DNA from: Desulfatiglans anilini DSM 4660
GTDB lineage: Bacteria; Desulfobacterota; DSM-4660; Desulfatiglandales; Desulfatiglandaceae
Assembly (NCBI RefSeq): GCF_000422285.1
Contig: NZ_AULM01000011.1
Location: 1 to 64,000, forward strand
Length of the DNA stretch: 64,000 bases
Direction of reading: 5' to 3'
Below, piece after piece: positions 17,342-25,092 of this stretch (the stretch's first letter is position 1; every line of letters starts with the position of its first letter). The notes below the pieces were generated by a model. The model worked only from the letters and a program-made list of their open reading frames with translations, did no database searches and was not told where the DNA came from. Both the position numbers and the translations under genes were made by a program.

Positions 17342-18355
17342 CTAAAGCCATTCGATCCCGGACGGTGCGAGGACGACCGAAACGGCGCCCCCGATGTGAA
17401 TGTTCGATTGTCGAAACGCACTCTCGTCCATCCATACCGTCAGCAGGAGACCGGCGTCCACCAGGGCGCTTACCCTGCCCTTCTCGAGGCGCAGCTCCAC
17501 CACCTTGCCTTGTAATTCGGTGTGGGACGTTGCGTCAGGTGTGTGATCCGCGATCTTCAGGGCGCGGGGATCGATGGCGATATAGCGGGAGCCGGGAGAG
17601 GATTGTCCGGGCAGGTGCATAGCGATGCGCCTGCCCGATTCCCCGATAAGCGCGGCCTTGCCCTCGGGCGTTGTCTCCGCGCGAAAAACGTTTTCATAGG
17701 CGGCATGGATCACCCGGCCCTGGTGGAGAAAAACCGTTCGATCAGCGAGCCGCGCACTTTGATCGAGATTGTGGCTCGCAAAGACCACCGTAATCCCTCT
17801 GGTGTGATTGATGGTTTCAATCAGGCCCTCGATCTGTCCTTCGTGTTCCCGGTCGACGTTGGCGGTCGGCTCGTCCAGAAGGATCACCTCCGGATTGCAC
17901 GCGAGCGCCCGGGCAATGGCGACGCGCTGGGTTTCCCCTCCTGAAAGACGGTGGGCTTTGGAGGACCGGAAGGGTTTCATGTCGACGATGTCGAGGAGTT
18001 CTTCAACCCGTTTATGGCGTATGGAAGCCGGGGTCTTCCTTACAGCCAGGGGGTATTCGATATTCTTGAAGACCGTTGTCGTAAAGAGGATGGGATGCTG
18101 TTGAACCAGCACCACCTTGCGGCGCAGACGCCTCAAGGCCCTGGAGGACCACCATGGAACGGGTGCGCTGTCGAACAGCATATCCCCGCTGGATGGGGTT
18201 TCCAGAAAGGCCAGGGTCTCGAGGAGGGTGGTCTTACCTGCGCCGTTTGGCCCCATAATGGCGGTGATGCGCCCTTTTTCGAGCATGAGATCGGAAATAT
18301 CCAGGATCTTCCGCGGACCTGCTCTCCTGATCAAGCCGGAGATCTGGTATGGCAT
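17342..18355 (-). CDS. tupC: Tungstate ABC transporter ATPase
   Basis: This is a 337-residue ABC ATPase. Walker A is GPNGAGKTT, the signature LSGGETQRVAIARAL and Walker B VILLDEP. The C-terminal 70 residues (ELQGKVVELRLEKGRVSAL onward) look like a TOBE/Mop-type oxyanion-sensing domain as in ModC. Its neighbours tupB and tupA make it the tungstate importer ATPase. It begins four bases after tupB. Tungstate supply points to tungsten enzymes such as formate dehydrogenase or aldehyde:ferredoxin oxidoreductase. Confidence 0.88.
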   Translation of the reverse strand: MPYQISGLIRRAGPRKILDISDLMLEKGRITAIMGPNGAGKTTLLETLAFLETPSSGDMLFDSAPVPWWSSRALRRLRRKVVLVQQHPILFTTTVFKNIEYPLAVRKTPASIRHKRVEELLDIVDMKPFRSSKAHRLSGGETQRVAIARALACNPEVILLDEPTANVDREHEGQIEGLIETINHTRGITVVFASHNLDQSARLADRTVFLHQGRVIHAAYENVFRAETTPEGKAALIGESGRRIAMHLPGQSSPGSRYIAIDPRALKIADHTPDATSHTELQGKVVELRLEKGRVSALVDAGLLLTVWMDESAFRQSNIHIGGAVSVVLAPSGIEWL

Positions 18356-18359
18356 GTGC

Positions 18360-19055
18360 TCAGACCCTCGATCTGCCCTGGATGGCGTGAAAAAGGATAT
18401 TGACGGAAAAGCTCACGGCCAGAAGCACCATCCCCAGGGCCACGCTCAGGGTGAATTCGCCCTTGTCGTATTCCAGGGCCATGGCCGTAGTGATGGTCCG
18501 GGTGTAGCCTTTCACGTTCCCACCGAGCATCATGCTGATGCCGACCTCGGCAATGACGCGGCCGAAGGCCAGAATGAAGGCCGCCATGATGCCGAAACGG
18601 CTTTCGCGTATGATGGTGCCGGCGAGGCGCACGGGGCCGGCACCCAAGGTCAGGGCGGTCTTGCGGTACCGGTCGTCGAGCCGCGCCACCGCCGACAGAA
18701 CGAAGGTGGTGATCACGGGGAAAAGGAGGATGGTCTGGCCGATGACGATCGCGGCAGGCGTATAGAGCAGATCATACGCACCCAATACCCCTTTCCTCGA
18801 AATGAAGGCATAGGCGAAGAGCCCCACGACGACCGTCGGGAGGGCCAGAAGGGTATTGCAGATCGTGATGCAGAGCCGTTTCCCCGGAAAGTCGTTCAAG
18901 GCGATGAGGATTCCCGCCGGGACGCCCGCAATACCGGCCAATGCCGTGGAAAGACAGCTGACTTCCAGAGAGAGCACCACGATGGCAAGGAGTTCCGGGT
19001 CCAGATCCCAGATGAGCCGGCAGGCCGACGCGATGCTGTCGCTCAGAAACTCCAT
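18360..19055 (-). CDS. tupB: Tungstate ABC transporter permease
   Basis: This 231-residue permease has five to six membrane segments and the BPD_transp_1 EAA-like loop TALTLGAGPVRLAGTIIRES, which contacts the ATPase. RVIAEVGISMMLGGNVKGYTRT near the end is characteristic of the TupB/WtpB type. It sits between tupA (44 bases upstream) and tupC (4 bases downstream) in the same operon. Confidence 0.9.
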   Translation of the reverse strand: MEFLSDSIASACRLIWDLDPELLAIVVLSLEVSCLSTALAGIAGVPAGILIALNDFPGKRLCITICNTLLALPTVVVGLFAYAFISRKGVLGAYDLLYTPAAIVIGQTILLFPVITTFVLSAVARLDDRYRKTALTLGAGPVRLAGTIIRESRFGIMAAFILAFGRVIAEVGISMMLGGNVKGYTRTITTAMALEYDKGEFTLSVALGMVLLAVSFSVNILFHAIQGRSRV

Positions 19056-19099
19056 GGAAGGCGATGCTCCGAAGGGGGAAACGGCCGTTCAACAAGATC

Positions 19100-20008
19100 T
19101 TACGGCTTGGAGGCGACGGCATCCGGGAAAAAGGCCTGGCGGCCCTGGATCCGGTATTCTCCGATCAACTGCTGCCCGCGCGGGGAGACCAGCCATTTCG
19201 CCAGGCGTTCCGCGGATTCGAATCGAACATGGGGGTGTTTCACCGGGCTGACGGGGATGATCCCGTAAGGGTTGAAGAGCGCCGGGTCTCCTTCGCACAG
19301 GATTTCTAAATCCAGCCCCTGATCCCGGCCGTATTTGTATTGGAGAAAGGTCCCGCGATCCGTCAGGGTGTAAGCCTGCTTTTCTTCAGTGAAGGTCAGC
19401 GTCTTGCCCATCCCTTGACCGATGGAGATGTACCAGCCTGCGGGTGAGGCCGGTTCGGCCTGAGTGATCGTCCTGCTTTTTCCAGAAAGGTCGACATCCC
19501 GTTTAGCAGTGGTCAGGGGAATGCCTGCCGCCTTCCAAAGGAGCTGTTCTTTTGCATGGGTGCCGCTGTCATCTCCTCTTGAAATCCACTTTGAACGGCT
19601 CTCATAGATCTTTTTCATGGCGGCTGAGGCCTCGGTGATGCCCTTGATTCCGGCAGGATCGTTTGCCGGACCCAGGATGACGAAGTCGTTGTGCATCACC
19701 GCCAACCGGTAGGCCCCGAAGCCATCGGCTACAAACTGCTCCTCGCGCGGTTTGTCATGCACGAAGACGATGTCCACGTTTCCGTCCATCCCGTCCCGCA
19801 GCGCGGCGCCGGTTCCTTTGGCGAGAACTCTGACCTCGATGCCCGTTTCGCGTGTGAATTCCGGCAGCAGCAAATCCAGCAAGCCGCTGTTTTCCGTACT
19901 GGTGGTCGTGCTCATTTTCAGGGTGTCCTGCGCATAAACCCCTTGGATGAACGTCATGGTCAGGAGAACTGTTCCGATGAGAGAAAGCAAACATGCCCGT
20001 TTTGTCAT
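19100..20008 (-). CDS. tupA: Tungstate-binding periplasmic protein
   Basis: This is a 302-residue substrate-binding protein with a Sec signal peptide (residues 1-26, ending GVYAQ). The mature protein begins with the TupA hallmark MSTTTSTENSGLLDLLLP, which binds the oxyanion, and also has VFVHDKPREE and LGPANDPAGIKG. It captures tungstate in the periplasm for TupBC. A strong ribosome site (GGAGGC) lies six bases before the ATG. It is the first gene of the tupABC transcript. Confidence 0.93.
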   Translation of the reverse strand: MTKRACLLSLIGTVLLTMTFIQGVYAQDTLKMSTTTSTENSGLLDLLLPEFTRETGIEVRVLAKGTGAALRDGMDGNVDIVFVHDKPREEQFVADGFGAYRLAVMHNDFVILGPANDPAGIKGITEASAAMKKIYESRSKWISRGDDSGTHAKEQLLWKAAGIPLTTAKRDVDLSGKSRTITQAEPASPAGWYISIGQGMGKTLTFTEEKQAYTLTDRGTFLQYKYGRDQGLDLEILCEGDPALFNPYGIIPVSPVKHPHVRFESAERLAKWLVSPRGQQLIGEYRIQGRQAFFPDAVASKP

Positions 20009-20187
20009 TGGATGCCTCCGAAAACAAAAAAATGGTCATTGGGAATGGAAAATTGCAGTGCGCTTCGGCATCGATCCACAACGCCGTCCTTCCTCTTGAA
20101 GAGTTTCCGGTTCAAGGCAATCTATCAGAGACGCTCTTCTCTGTAAAGAAGGGGCGTCACCGGACCGATATTTCCTCCGATAACCTG

Positions 20188-20480
20188 GTTTCCACCCGGA
20201 AATGGTCTTTTTGGCCAATCTCGGCGTCAATCTGCATGTATGCTTGTGCGCGGCGACCACCAGGTCGCCGCCGCACGCTAGATTTCCTTGATATCGGCCG
20301 AACTGGTACCCGTCCCGGCGGGGGAACCGAGCACACGCAGCGTGTAAAAAAACCGGGAACCGCGGTGAAGCGGTGGGACTGAGCACCAGAGAGGTGTGAT
20401 GAAACCGGGACCCGCCCCGCAGGGGTGGGACTGAGCACGCGCAGGGTGTAAAGAAAAATCCTCATTTCCGGCCTGGAAAC
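20188..20480 (+). repeat. Dispersed composite repeat, copy R2
   Basis: This 293-bp element is the largest copy of the family. It starts with GTTTCCACCCGGAAA (20188-20202) and ends with TTTCCGGCCTGGAAAC (20465-20480). Inside are GGCCAATCTCGGCGTCAATC, a hairpin-forming GGCGACCACCAGGTCGCC, GATTTCCTTGATAT, and then three tandem units of a G-rich module. It is on the opposite strand to R1 and has the same block order as R3. Confidence 0.85.
20301..20456 (+). repeat. Three tandem ~52-bp units inside R2
   Basis: Units at 20301-20350, 20351-20402 and 20403-20456 share the pattern CCGGGAACCG or CCGGGACCCG, a short GC hairpin, GGTGGGACTGAGCAC and GTGTAAA or GTGTGAT. The third unit can fold as CCCGCCCC-GCA-GGGGTGGG (with one G-U pair if transcribed). 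R1 and R3 each have one such unit, so the copy number varies between elements. Confidence 0.75.
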
Positions 20481-20818
20481 TGAATTCTACCGGGAAATCT
20501 ATTTTGGATGGACACCAGCCTATAAATGATCGGAGCCGTTTTCTTCCTCCTGCGAAACCGAATAGGGACCAAAACAATCAAGTGGGTTCCCATGTTTCTG
20601 GAATCGGAATTACATCTTGCTGGCGGTTGTGAAATCAGATATCTTAAAAGGGAATGCCCCGATGGTGGAAGGCCTTTCCGGAATCCTGCTCATGCCTCGG
20701 AGGCATCCATGATTCCAGGACCCCGAAGGGGTTTTATTTTTTTCGCCCCTGGAGGAAATAGGGCGCTCCAACGCAACGATGGGGAATGATTTACAAACTG
20801 ACGAAGGAGAATAAGTGC

Positions 20819-21853
20819 ATGCGAACGTGGCGAGTGAAACAATGGGTGTTGGGTCTGCTGGTGGGTTTTTTGCTGTCGGCCGGAGGCGTATGTTCATGGG
20901 CGGCCGAGGAGGCATCGAAAGGAAACGGAGATGCGGCCGACAAGGGCAAGGAGATCGTGGCCAAGGTCAACGGCGTGGCCATCACGGAGAAGGAACTTGA
21001 GCAGGAAATGACCATCGTAAGCGATCGTCTCACGCAGATGGGAAGACCCGTAGGCAAGGATCAGATGGATGCGCTCAGAAAGAACATGCTCGAGCAACTG
21101 ATCGCGTGGGAACTCTTTTTTCAGGAGGCCCAGAGGCAGAAACTCGAGGTTTCCGATGAGGCCGCTGCTGAGAGTCTGAGCAGTTTCAAAAAGCAGTTCG
21201 CCGATGAAAAAGAGGCTGAGGCGCAGATGAGTAAAATGGGGTTTTCCGAGGAAGAGATGACCCGCATGACGAAACGGAAAATGACCATTCAGGCCTTGCT
21301 GGAGAAAGAAGTGGTGCAGAAAATAGAGGTTACGGATGCCGAGGCCAAGGCCTATTATGATGAGAATCCTCAGTATTTTGAAAAACCTGAAATGGTCCGG
21401 GCGAGTCATATCCTGATTAAAGTTCCTGCCGATGCCGATGAGGAAACCAAGGCCGCCGCCCGCAAGAAGCTCGAGGCAGTCCAGGAGAGGCTGAAAAAGG
21501 GCGAGGATTTCGGGGCGCTGGCCAAAGAGGTCTCCGAATGCCCCAGCGCGGCGAATGGCGGCGATCTTGGCCCCTTCCCTGCGGACAAGATGGTGAAGCC
21601 CTTTTCCGAAGCGGCGTTTGCCCTCGAGCCCGGCAACGTGAGCGGGATTGTCGAAACGCAGTTTGGCTATCATCTCATTCGCTCTGCCGAGAAGATTCCT
21701 GCCTCCAAGGTTTCTTTCGATGAGGTCAAGGATCGGATCAAGGAATTTTTGAAAGAGGAAAAGATTCAGAAGGCCCTGGTAGCCTATGCCGGGGAGTTGA
21801 CCGCCAAGGCGGACATCGAACGGGCTGGCGAGAAGCCGGACCGGGCCGAATAG
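20819..21853 (+). CDS. PpiC/SurA-type periplasmic peptidyl-prolyl isomerase
   Basis: This 344-residue protein has a signal peptide (residues 1-26, LGLLVGFLLSAGGVCSWAAE), a SurA-N-like helical chaperone region (about 45-190) and one parvulin domain (about 190-300) with MVRASHILIKV, GGDLGPFPADKMVKPF and FGYHLIRSAEK. It should catalyse proline isomerisation and hold outer-membrane proteins in the periplasm. Having a single parvulin domain, it is closer to PrsA/PpiD-like foldases than to E. coli SurA. GAAGGAGA lies eight bases before the ATG at 20819. Confidence 0.9.
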   Translation: MRTWRVKQWVLGLLVGFLLSAGGVCSWAAEEASKGNGDAADKGKEIVAKVNGVAITEKELEQEMTIVSDRLTQMGRPVGKDQMDALRKNMLEQLIAWELFFQEAQRQKLEVSDEAAAESLSSFKKQFADEKEAEAQMSKMGFSEEEMTRMTKRKMTIQALLEKEVVQKIEVTDAEAKAYYDENPQYFEKPEMVRASHILIKVPADADEETKAAARKKLEAVQERLKKGEDFGALAKEVSECPSAANGGDLGPFPADKMVKPFSEAAFALEPGNVSGIVETQFGYHLIRSAEKIPASKVSFDEVKDRIKEFLKEEKIQKALVAYAGELTAKADIERAGEKPDRAE

Positions 21854-21993
21854 TCGTGTTGTGCAGCGGCCCGCAAGGTTGGAAAACTGAGCAGGCTGCG
21901 AGACCTGCCGTCACCGGCCAGTTAGGGAGCCTCGTTCCGGGAAAAATTTTTGACTATTGCCTGATCAGATGTTATAAAAAAAACTTGTTGGCC

Positions 21994-22081
21994 GGAGGGA
22001 TGGCCGAGTGGTTTAAGGCGGCGGTCTTGAAAACCGCTGTCCCGAAAGGGGCCGTGGGTTCGAATCCTACTCCCTCCGCCA
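21994..22081 (+). tRNA. tRNA-Ser (anticodon TGA)
   Basis: The cloverleaf has acceptor stem GGAGGGA/TCCCTCC, a D-arm with GGCCGAGTGG, the anticodon stem GCGGT-CTTGAAA-ACCGC with anticodon TGA, a long class II variable arm and the T-loop GTTCGAATCC. The discriminator base is G and the 3' CCA (22079-22081) is encoded. The long variable arm and TGA anticodon identify serine UCA decoding. Confidence 0.96.
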
Positions 22082-22136
22082 CTCCTTCCTGGCAGCGTTC
22101 GGTGCGGCCTTGACTGTCGAGGCGGCACAGGCACAC

Positions 22137-22230
22137 GGAGAGATGGCCGAGTCGGCTGAAGGCGCTCGCCTGCTAAGCGAGTGTGGGGTGTCAAGCCCCA
22201 CCGAGGGTTCGAATCCCTCTCTCTCCGCCA
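22137..22230 (+). tRNA. tRNA-Ser (anticodon GCT)
   Basis: The acceptor stem GGAGAGA/TCTCTCC, the anticodon stem CTCGC-CTGCTAA-GCGAG with anticodon GCT, a long variable arm (TGTGGGGTGTCAAGCCCCA) and the T-loop GTTCGAATCC are all present. CCA is encoded at 22228-22230. It decodes AGC/AGU serine codons. It lies 55 bases after the other tRNA-Ser gene, and both probably come from one transcript ending at the terminator below. Confidence 0.96.
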
Positions 22231-22245
22231 TATTTCAAGCACTTA

Positions 22246-22271
22246 CGGGACCTTGACAGGTCCCGTTTTTT
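22246..22271 (+). terminator. Terminator of the tRNA-Ser pair
   Basis: The hairpin CGGGACC-TTGACA-GGTCCCG is followed directly by TTTTTT, a classic intrinsic terminator 15 bases after the second tRNA. Confidence 0.9.
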
Positions 22272-22296
22272 GTGGTGTGTAAATAAAAAGCCCTTC

Positions 22297-22312
22297 TTTC
22301 CGGATTGGAAAC
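22297..22312 (+). repeat. Solitary GTTTCC/GGAAAC-type palindrome
   Basis: TTTCCGGATTGGAAAC matches the terminal palindromes of the composite repeats R1-R3 but stands alone between the tRNA terminator and the cysteine fusion gene. Confidence 0.7.
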
Positions 22313-22404
22313 GGATTCGCCTGATTGTGCAGAATTGAGCGGGGACCCGATGGCCCCCGCTTTGTGATGGCGCTAGAGCACCAGGCCTCTCGGGCGAGTA
22401 TTTC

Positions 22405-24741
22405 TCAGGCCTTGCCGGGGCCTGTTGTCGAGGTGCGCTGCCAGATCGTCCCTTCGGGGGTGTCCAGGAGCTCGATGCCACGCTCTTTGAGCCGGTCGCG
22501 GATGCGGTCGGCTGTTTCCCAGTCCTTTCTTCGGCGCGCCTCCTCTCTGGCGTGGATCGATGCTTCGATTTCGCCTTCGAGTGCGGCGGGTTCGAGGTTT
22601 AATACGCCGAGGACGCCGTTGACGGCCGTGAGGATTTCCAGAAATTTCTGTTTGTCCGCTTTGGCGAGCATGTTGCGGTCCAGGAGTCCGTTGACGCGGC
22701 GGATGAATTGAAAAAGGGCCGCAAGGGCGGCTGCGACATTCAGATCGTCGTCCAGGGCTTCGGTAAAACCGTGGCGCAGGTCGTACACGATCTGGTCCGC
22801 TTCGGGCTCGCTGCGGCCGTCGGGGCACTTGTGGAGCCGCTGGACGAATCCGTCGAGCCGCGCGATGGTGCTGCGGGCCGCATTCAGCTTCATCCAGGAG
22901 AAGACGATGGGCTTCCGGTGGTGCCGGCTGAGGATCAGGTATCGGATGTCCCTGCCGCTGTACCCCCGTTCGAAGATCTCCCGCAGTGTGAGCCCCTCCG
23001 CATCGGCGGCCTTGGAGGTGCGCCTGCCGTTGACCAGGACGTTTTCATGGTGCACCCAGTAGTTGGCCGGCGGCTGGTTGGTCAGGGCCTGGCTGATGGC
23101 GATGGCGTTTTCGTGGTGCGGGAAGATCAGTTCGATGCCGCTCGTGTGGATGTCGTAGGTGGGCCCGAGGTACTTCATGGCCATAGCGGAGCACTCGAGG
23201 TGCCAGCTCGGCAGGACGTTCCCCCACTGGGTCTGGTAGAAGATCCCCCGTTTGAGGGCGCTCAGGGTGGCGCGCTTGAGAAGGGTGAAATCCCGTGGGT
23301 TGTCTTTCTCGTAATTGTCGAGATCCACGGTCTTGCCCACCCGGATCTTCGTCAGGTCGATGTGCGAGAGGTTCCCGTAAGGCTTGAAGCGGGAGATGTC
23401 GAAGTAGATCGAGCGGAACTTTTCGTAGGCATAGCCTTTCTGAAGCAGTCTCCGCGCAAGGTCGATCATCTCCTCGACGTGCTCGCTGGCCTTGGGGTAA
23501 ACCGTGGCGGGCTCGATGCCGAGGCGTTCGATATCCTCCATAAAAGCGCGATTGAAACCCTCGGTAAAGTCCTTCAAGGGTACGCCGGCCTTCTCGGCGC
23601 CCTGGATCGTGCGGTCGTCGAGGTCCGTCAGGTTCGTCACCAGGGTGACACGGTACCCCTTGAAGCCCAGGTAACGCCGCAGGAGATCTGCGAAAAGAAA
23701 GCGCCGGGCGTGTCCGAGGTGGATGTACTGGCAGAGCGTCGGGCCGCAGCAGTACATCTTGACGTGGTTTTCCTCGATAGGGATCAGCTCTTCCTTGCGG
23801 CGGCTGAAGGTGTTGTAGATGTGGAGCCCCGAGCGCTTCTTGGCGGTGAAAAGCGCGGTGCTGAGATACCGTTCGCCGCCGTCCGGCAGGAGGACCACGA
23901 TCTTTCCTTCGGTCATTTCACGGGCGATGCGCAGGGCGACCGCCATGGCGGCGCCGGAACTCATGCCGACGAGCATGCCTTCTTTACGGGCAAGCTGCCG
24001 TGCGGTCTCGAAGGCCTCCTCATCGTCCACGTTTTCGATGCGGCTCAGAATCCGTTTGTCGAAGATTCCAGGCTGGTAGGACTCCTTCATATTCTTGAGG
24101 CCCTGAATCTTGTGCCCCATGTAAGGCTCCACCCCTACGATGGAGACATGGGGCGCCATCTCTGCGTAACGTTTTGCAAGCCCCATCAGCGTTCCGCTGG
24201 TACCCATGGTCGCGACGATCGCGCTCACCTGCCCTCCGGTCTGCTCCCAGATTTCGAGGGCGGTCCCCACGTAGTGTGCCTTCCAGTTGTTTTCGTTGTT
24301 GAACTGGTCCGCCAGCCAATATTTGTCAGGGGCCTCGCGCATGAGGTTGTAGACGTATTCGATCGCCCCGTCGGTTCCCATGTGGGCCGGCGTGAATTTG
24401 ATTTCCGCCCCGAAGGCCTTGAGGATCTTGACCCGCTCTTCGCTGACGGACTCCGACATGCTCAGAAGAATGCGGTAGCCTTTGACGGCGGCGACCATGG
24501 CGAGGCCGATTCCCGTATTGCCGCTGGTCGCCTCCAGGATGATTTTGTCCCGGGTAAGGTCCCCGCTCCTCTCGGCCTCTTCGATCATGTACAAGGCCGG
24601 CCGGTCCTTGATGGACCCGCCGGGGTTGAAGTACTCGAGTTTGGCCAGGACTTCGACGGATCTGCTGGGATTCAGGCGGTGGACCGGGATGAGGGGCGTT
24701 TGTCCAACATGATCCAGGATATTGTTTCGTTTTGTCTGCAT
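22405..24741 (-). CDS. Fused cysteine synthase / cysteinyl-tRNA synthetase
   Basis: This is one 778-residue reading frame with two enzymes. Residues 1-300 are a PLP-dependent O-acetylserine sulfhydrylase: the lysine is in NPGGSIKDRP (K45), the phosphate/substrate loop is EATSGNTGIG, and GTSGTLMG and DGGERYLST follow. Residues about 315-770 are a class I CysRS: CGPTLCQYIHLGHAR (HIGH box 341-344, zinc C332), NLTDLDD, SWHLECSAM (zinc C517), IFPHHENAIA and a DALR-like helical end. The usual KMSKSLGN loop reads RTSKAADAEG (574-583), keeping the second lysine only. ATG 24741 (CGGAG nine bases upstream) is chosen since the longer frame has no ribosome site. The two halves would make cysteine and charge it to tRNA-Cys. 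Confidence 0.9.
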   Translation of the reverse strand: MQTKRNNILDHVGQTPLIPVHRLNPSRSVEVLAKLEYFNPGGSIKDRPALYMIEEAERSGDLTRDKIILEATSGNTGIGLAMVAAVKGYRILLSMSESVSEERVKILKAFGAEIKFTPAHMGTDGAIEYVYNLMREAPDKYWLADQFNNENNWKAHYVGTALEIWEQTGGQVSAIVATMGTSGTLMGLAKRYAEMAPHVSIVGVEPYMGHKIQGLKNMKESYQPGIFDKRILSRIENVDDEEAFETARQLARKEGMLVGMSSGAAMAVALRIAREMTEGKIVVLLPDGGERYLSTALFTAKKRSGLHIYNTFSRRKEELIPIEENHVKMYCCGPTLCQYIHLGHARRFLFADLLRRYLGFKGYRVTLVTNLTDLDDRTIQGAEKAGVPLKDFTEGFNRAFMEDIERLGIEPATVYPKASEHVEEMIDLARRLLQKGYAYEKFRSIYFDISRFKPYGNLSHIDLTKIRVGKTVDLDNYEKDNPRDFTLLKRATLSALKRGIFYQTQWGNVLPSWHLECSAMAMKYLGPTYDIHTSGIELIFPHHENAIAISQALTNQPPANYWVHHENVLVNGRRTSKAADAEGLTLREIFERGYSGRDIRYLILSRHHRKPIVFSWMKLNAARSTIARLDGFVQRLHKCPDGRSEPEADQIVYDLRHGFTEALDDDLNVAAALAALFQFIRRVNGLLDRNMLAKADKQKFLEILTAVNGVLGVLNLEPAALEGEIEASIHAREEARRRKDWETADRIRDRLKERGIELLDTPEGTIWQRTSTTGPGKA

Positions 24742-24788
24742 CGGTGATTGCTCCGCCGGGATCATCCTGTCAACCGAAAAGCAACCCT

Positions 24789-24805
24789 GTTTCCGGACTG
24801 GAAAC
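24789..24805 (+). repeat. Solitary GTTTCC-GGACT-GGAAAC palindrome
   Basis: This is a perfect 6-bp inverted repeat with a 5-bp centre, of the same family as the ends of R1-R3. A second, half-kept version (CATTTCCGGATGGATG) is at 24825-24840. Both lie between the fusion gene and its promoter, so they fall in its untranslated leader. Confidence 0.75.
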
Positions 24806-24865
24806 GGGCTGGTGCCGGATGAACCATTTCCGGATGGATGAGGTCTAACTTCAAAATAAACTAAA

Positions 24866-24894
24866 ATGATATAAAAATAACATGGCTTTTGCAA
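24866..24894 (-). promoter_or_regulatory. Promoter of the cysteine fusion gene
   Basis: On the minus strand TTGCAA (24889-24894) and TATCAT (24866-24871) are spaced by 17 bases in an AT-rich stretch. This would give a 5' leader of about 115 bases that includes the palindromes at 24789-24840. Confidence 0.5.
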
Positions 24895-24916
24895 TCGGCA
24901 ATTTTCTTCTATGACC

Positions 24917-24944
24917 TTGAATCCTTTGGCGGATCGTTTATACT
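24917..24944 (+). promoter_or_regulatory. Promoter of the MFS gene
   Basis: TTGAAT (24917-24922) and TATACT (24939-24944) are spaced by 16 bases. The start would be near 24951, giving a leader of about 140 bases. It is back to back with the fusion-gene promoter. Confidence 0.5.
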
Positions 24945-25092
24945 GCAAGGATTCCGGCAGGCAGGAGGCGCGGTTCACCCCGTGTGCTTTCCGGCAAGCA
25001 GCCCTGTTTCCCCCGGAGAGTGCTTCGTACGGTCCAATTCGTGGACGATCCCATGACTGGTTTTTATCCTTTCAAAGAAACGCTGTGGGTGG

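Larger units (their letters stand above)
20009..20818. other. Long intergenic region with repeat copy R2
   Basis: This gap of about 810 bases lies between the divergent tupA and ppiC-type genes and holds no supported gene. Repeat R2 fills 20188-20480. A further piece at about 20105-20116 (TTTCCGGTTCAA) resembles the flank of R1. The rest, 20481-20818, contains the ribosome-binding site GAAGGAGA (20803-20810) for the next gene and presumably its promoter, which I could not pick out with confidence. Confidence 0.6.

Noticed and set aside
15815-17515. Plus-strand open frame of 566 codons
   Set aside because: It is the complement of the flavin dehydrogenase and part of tupC. Those have complete family motifs; this frame has none and lacks a ribosome site.
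18117-19268. Plus-strand frame of 383 codons over tupC/tupB
   Set aside because: Low-complexity His/Gly/Arg-rich translation typical of an antisense frame; tupBC are intact on the minus strand.
21922-22481. Minus-strand frames with RERDSNPRWG and GERGIRTLGG peptides
   Set aside because: These peptides are the well-known spurious translation of the antisense strand of tRNA-Ser genes.
22708-24747. Plus-strand open frame of 679 codons opposite the cysteine fusion gene
   Set aside because: Composition mirrors the GC-rich coding strand opposite and no motif is seen. The minus-strand frame has both enzymes' active sites.
24742-24865. T-box or other riboswitch in the leader of the cysteine fusion gene
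   Set aside because: No T-box motif, specifier stem or terminator/antiterminator pair was seen. The structure present is the dispersed palindrome family.
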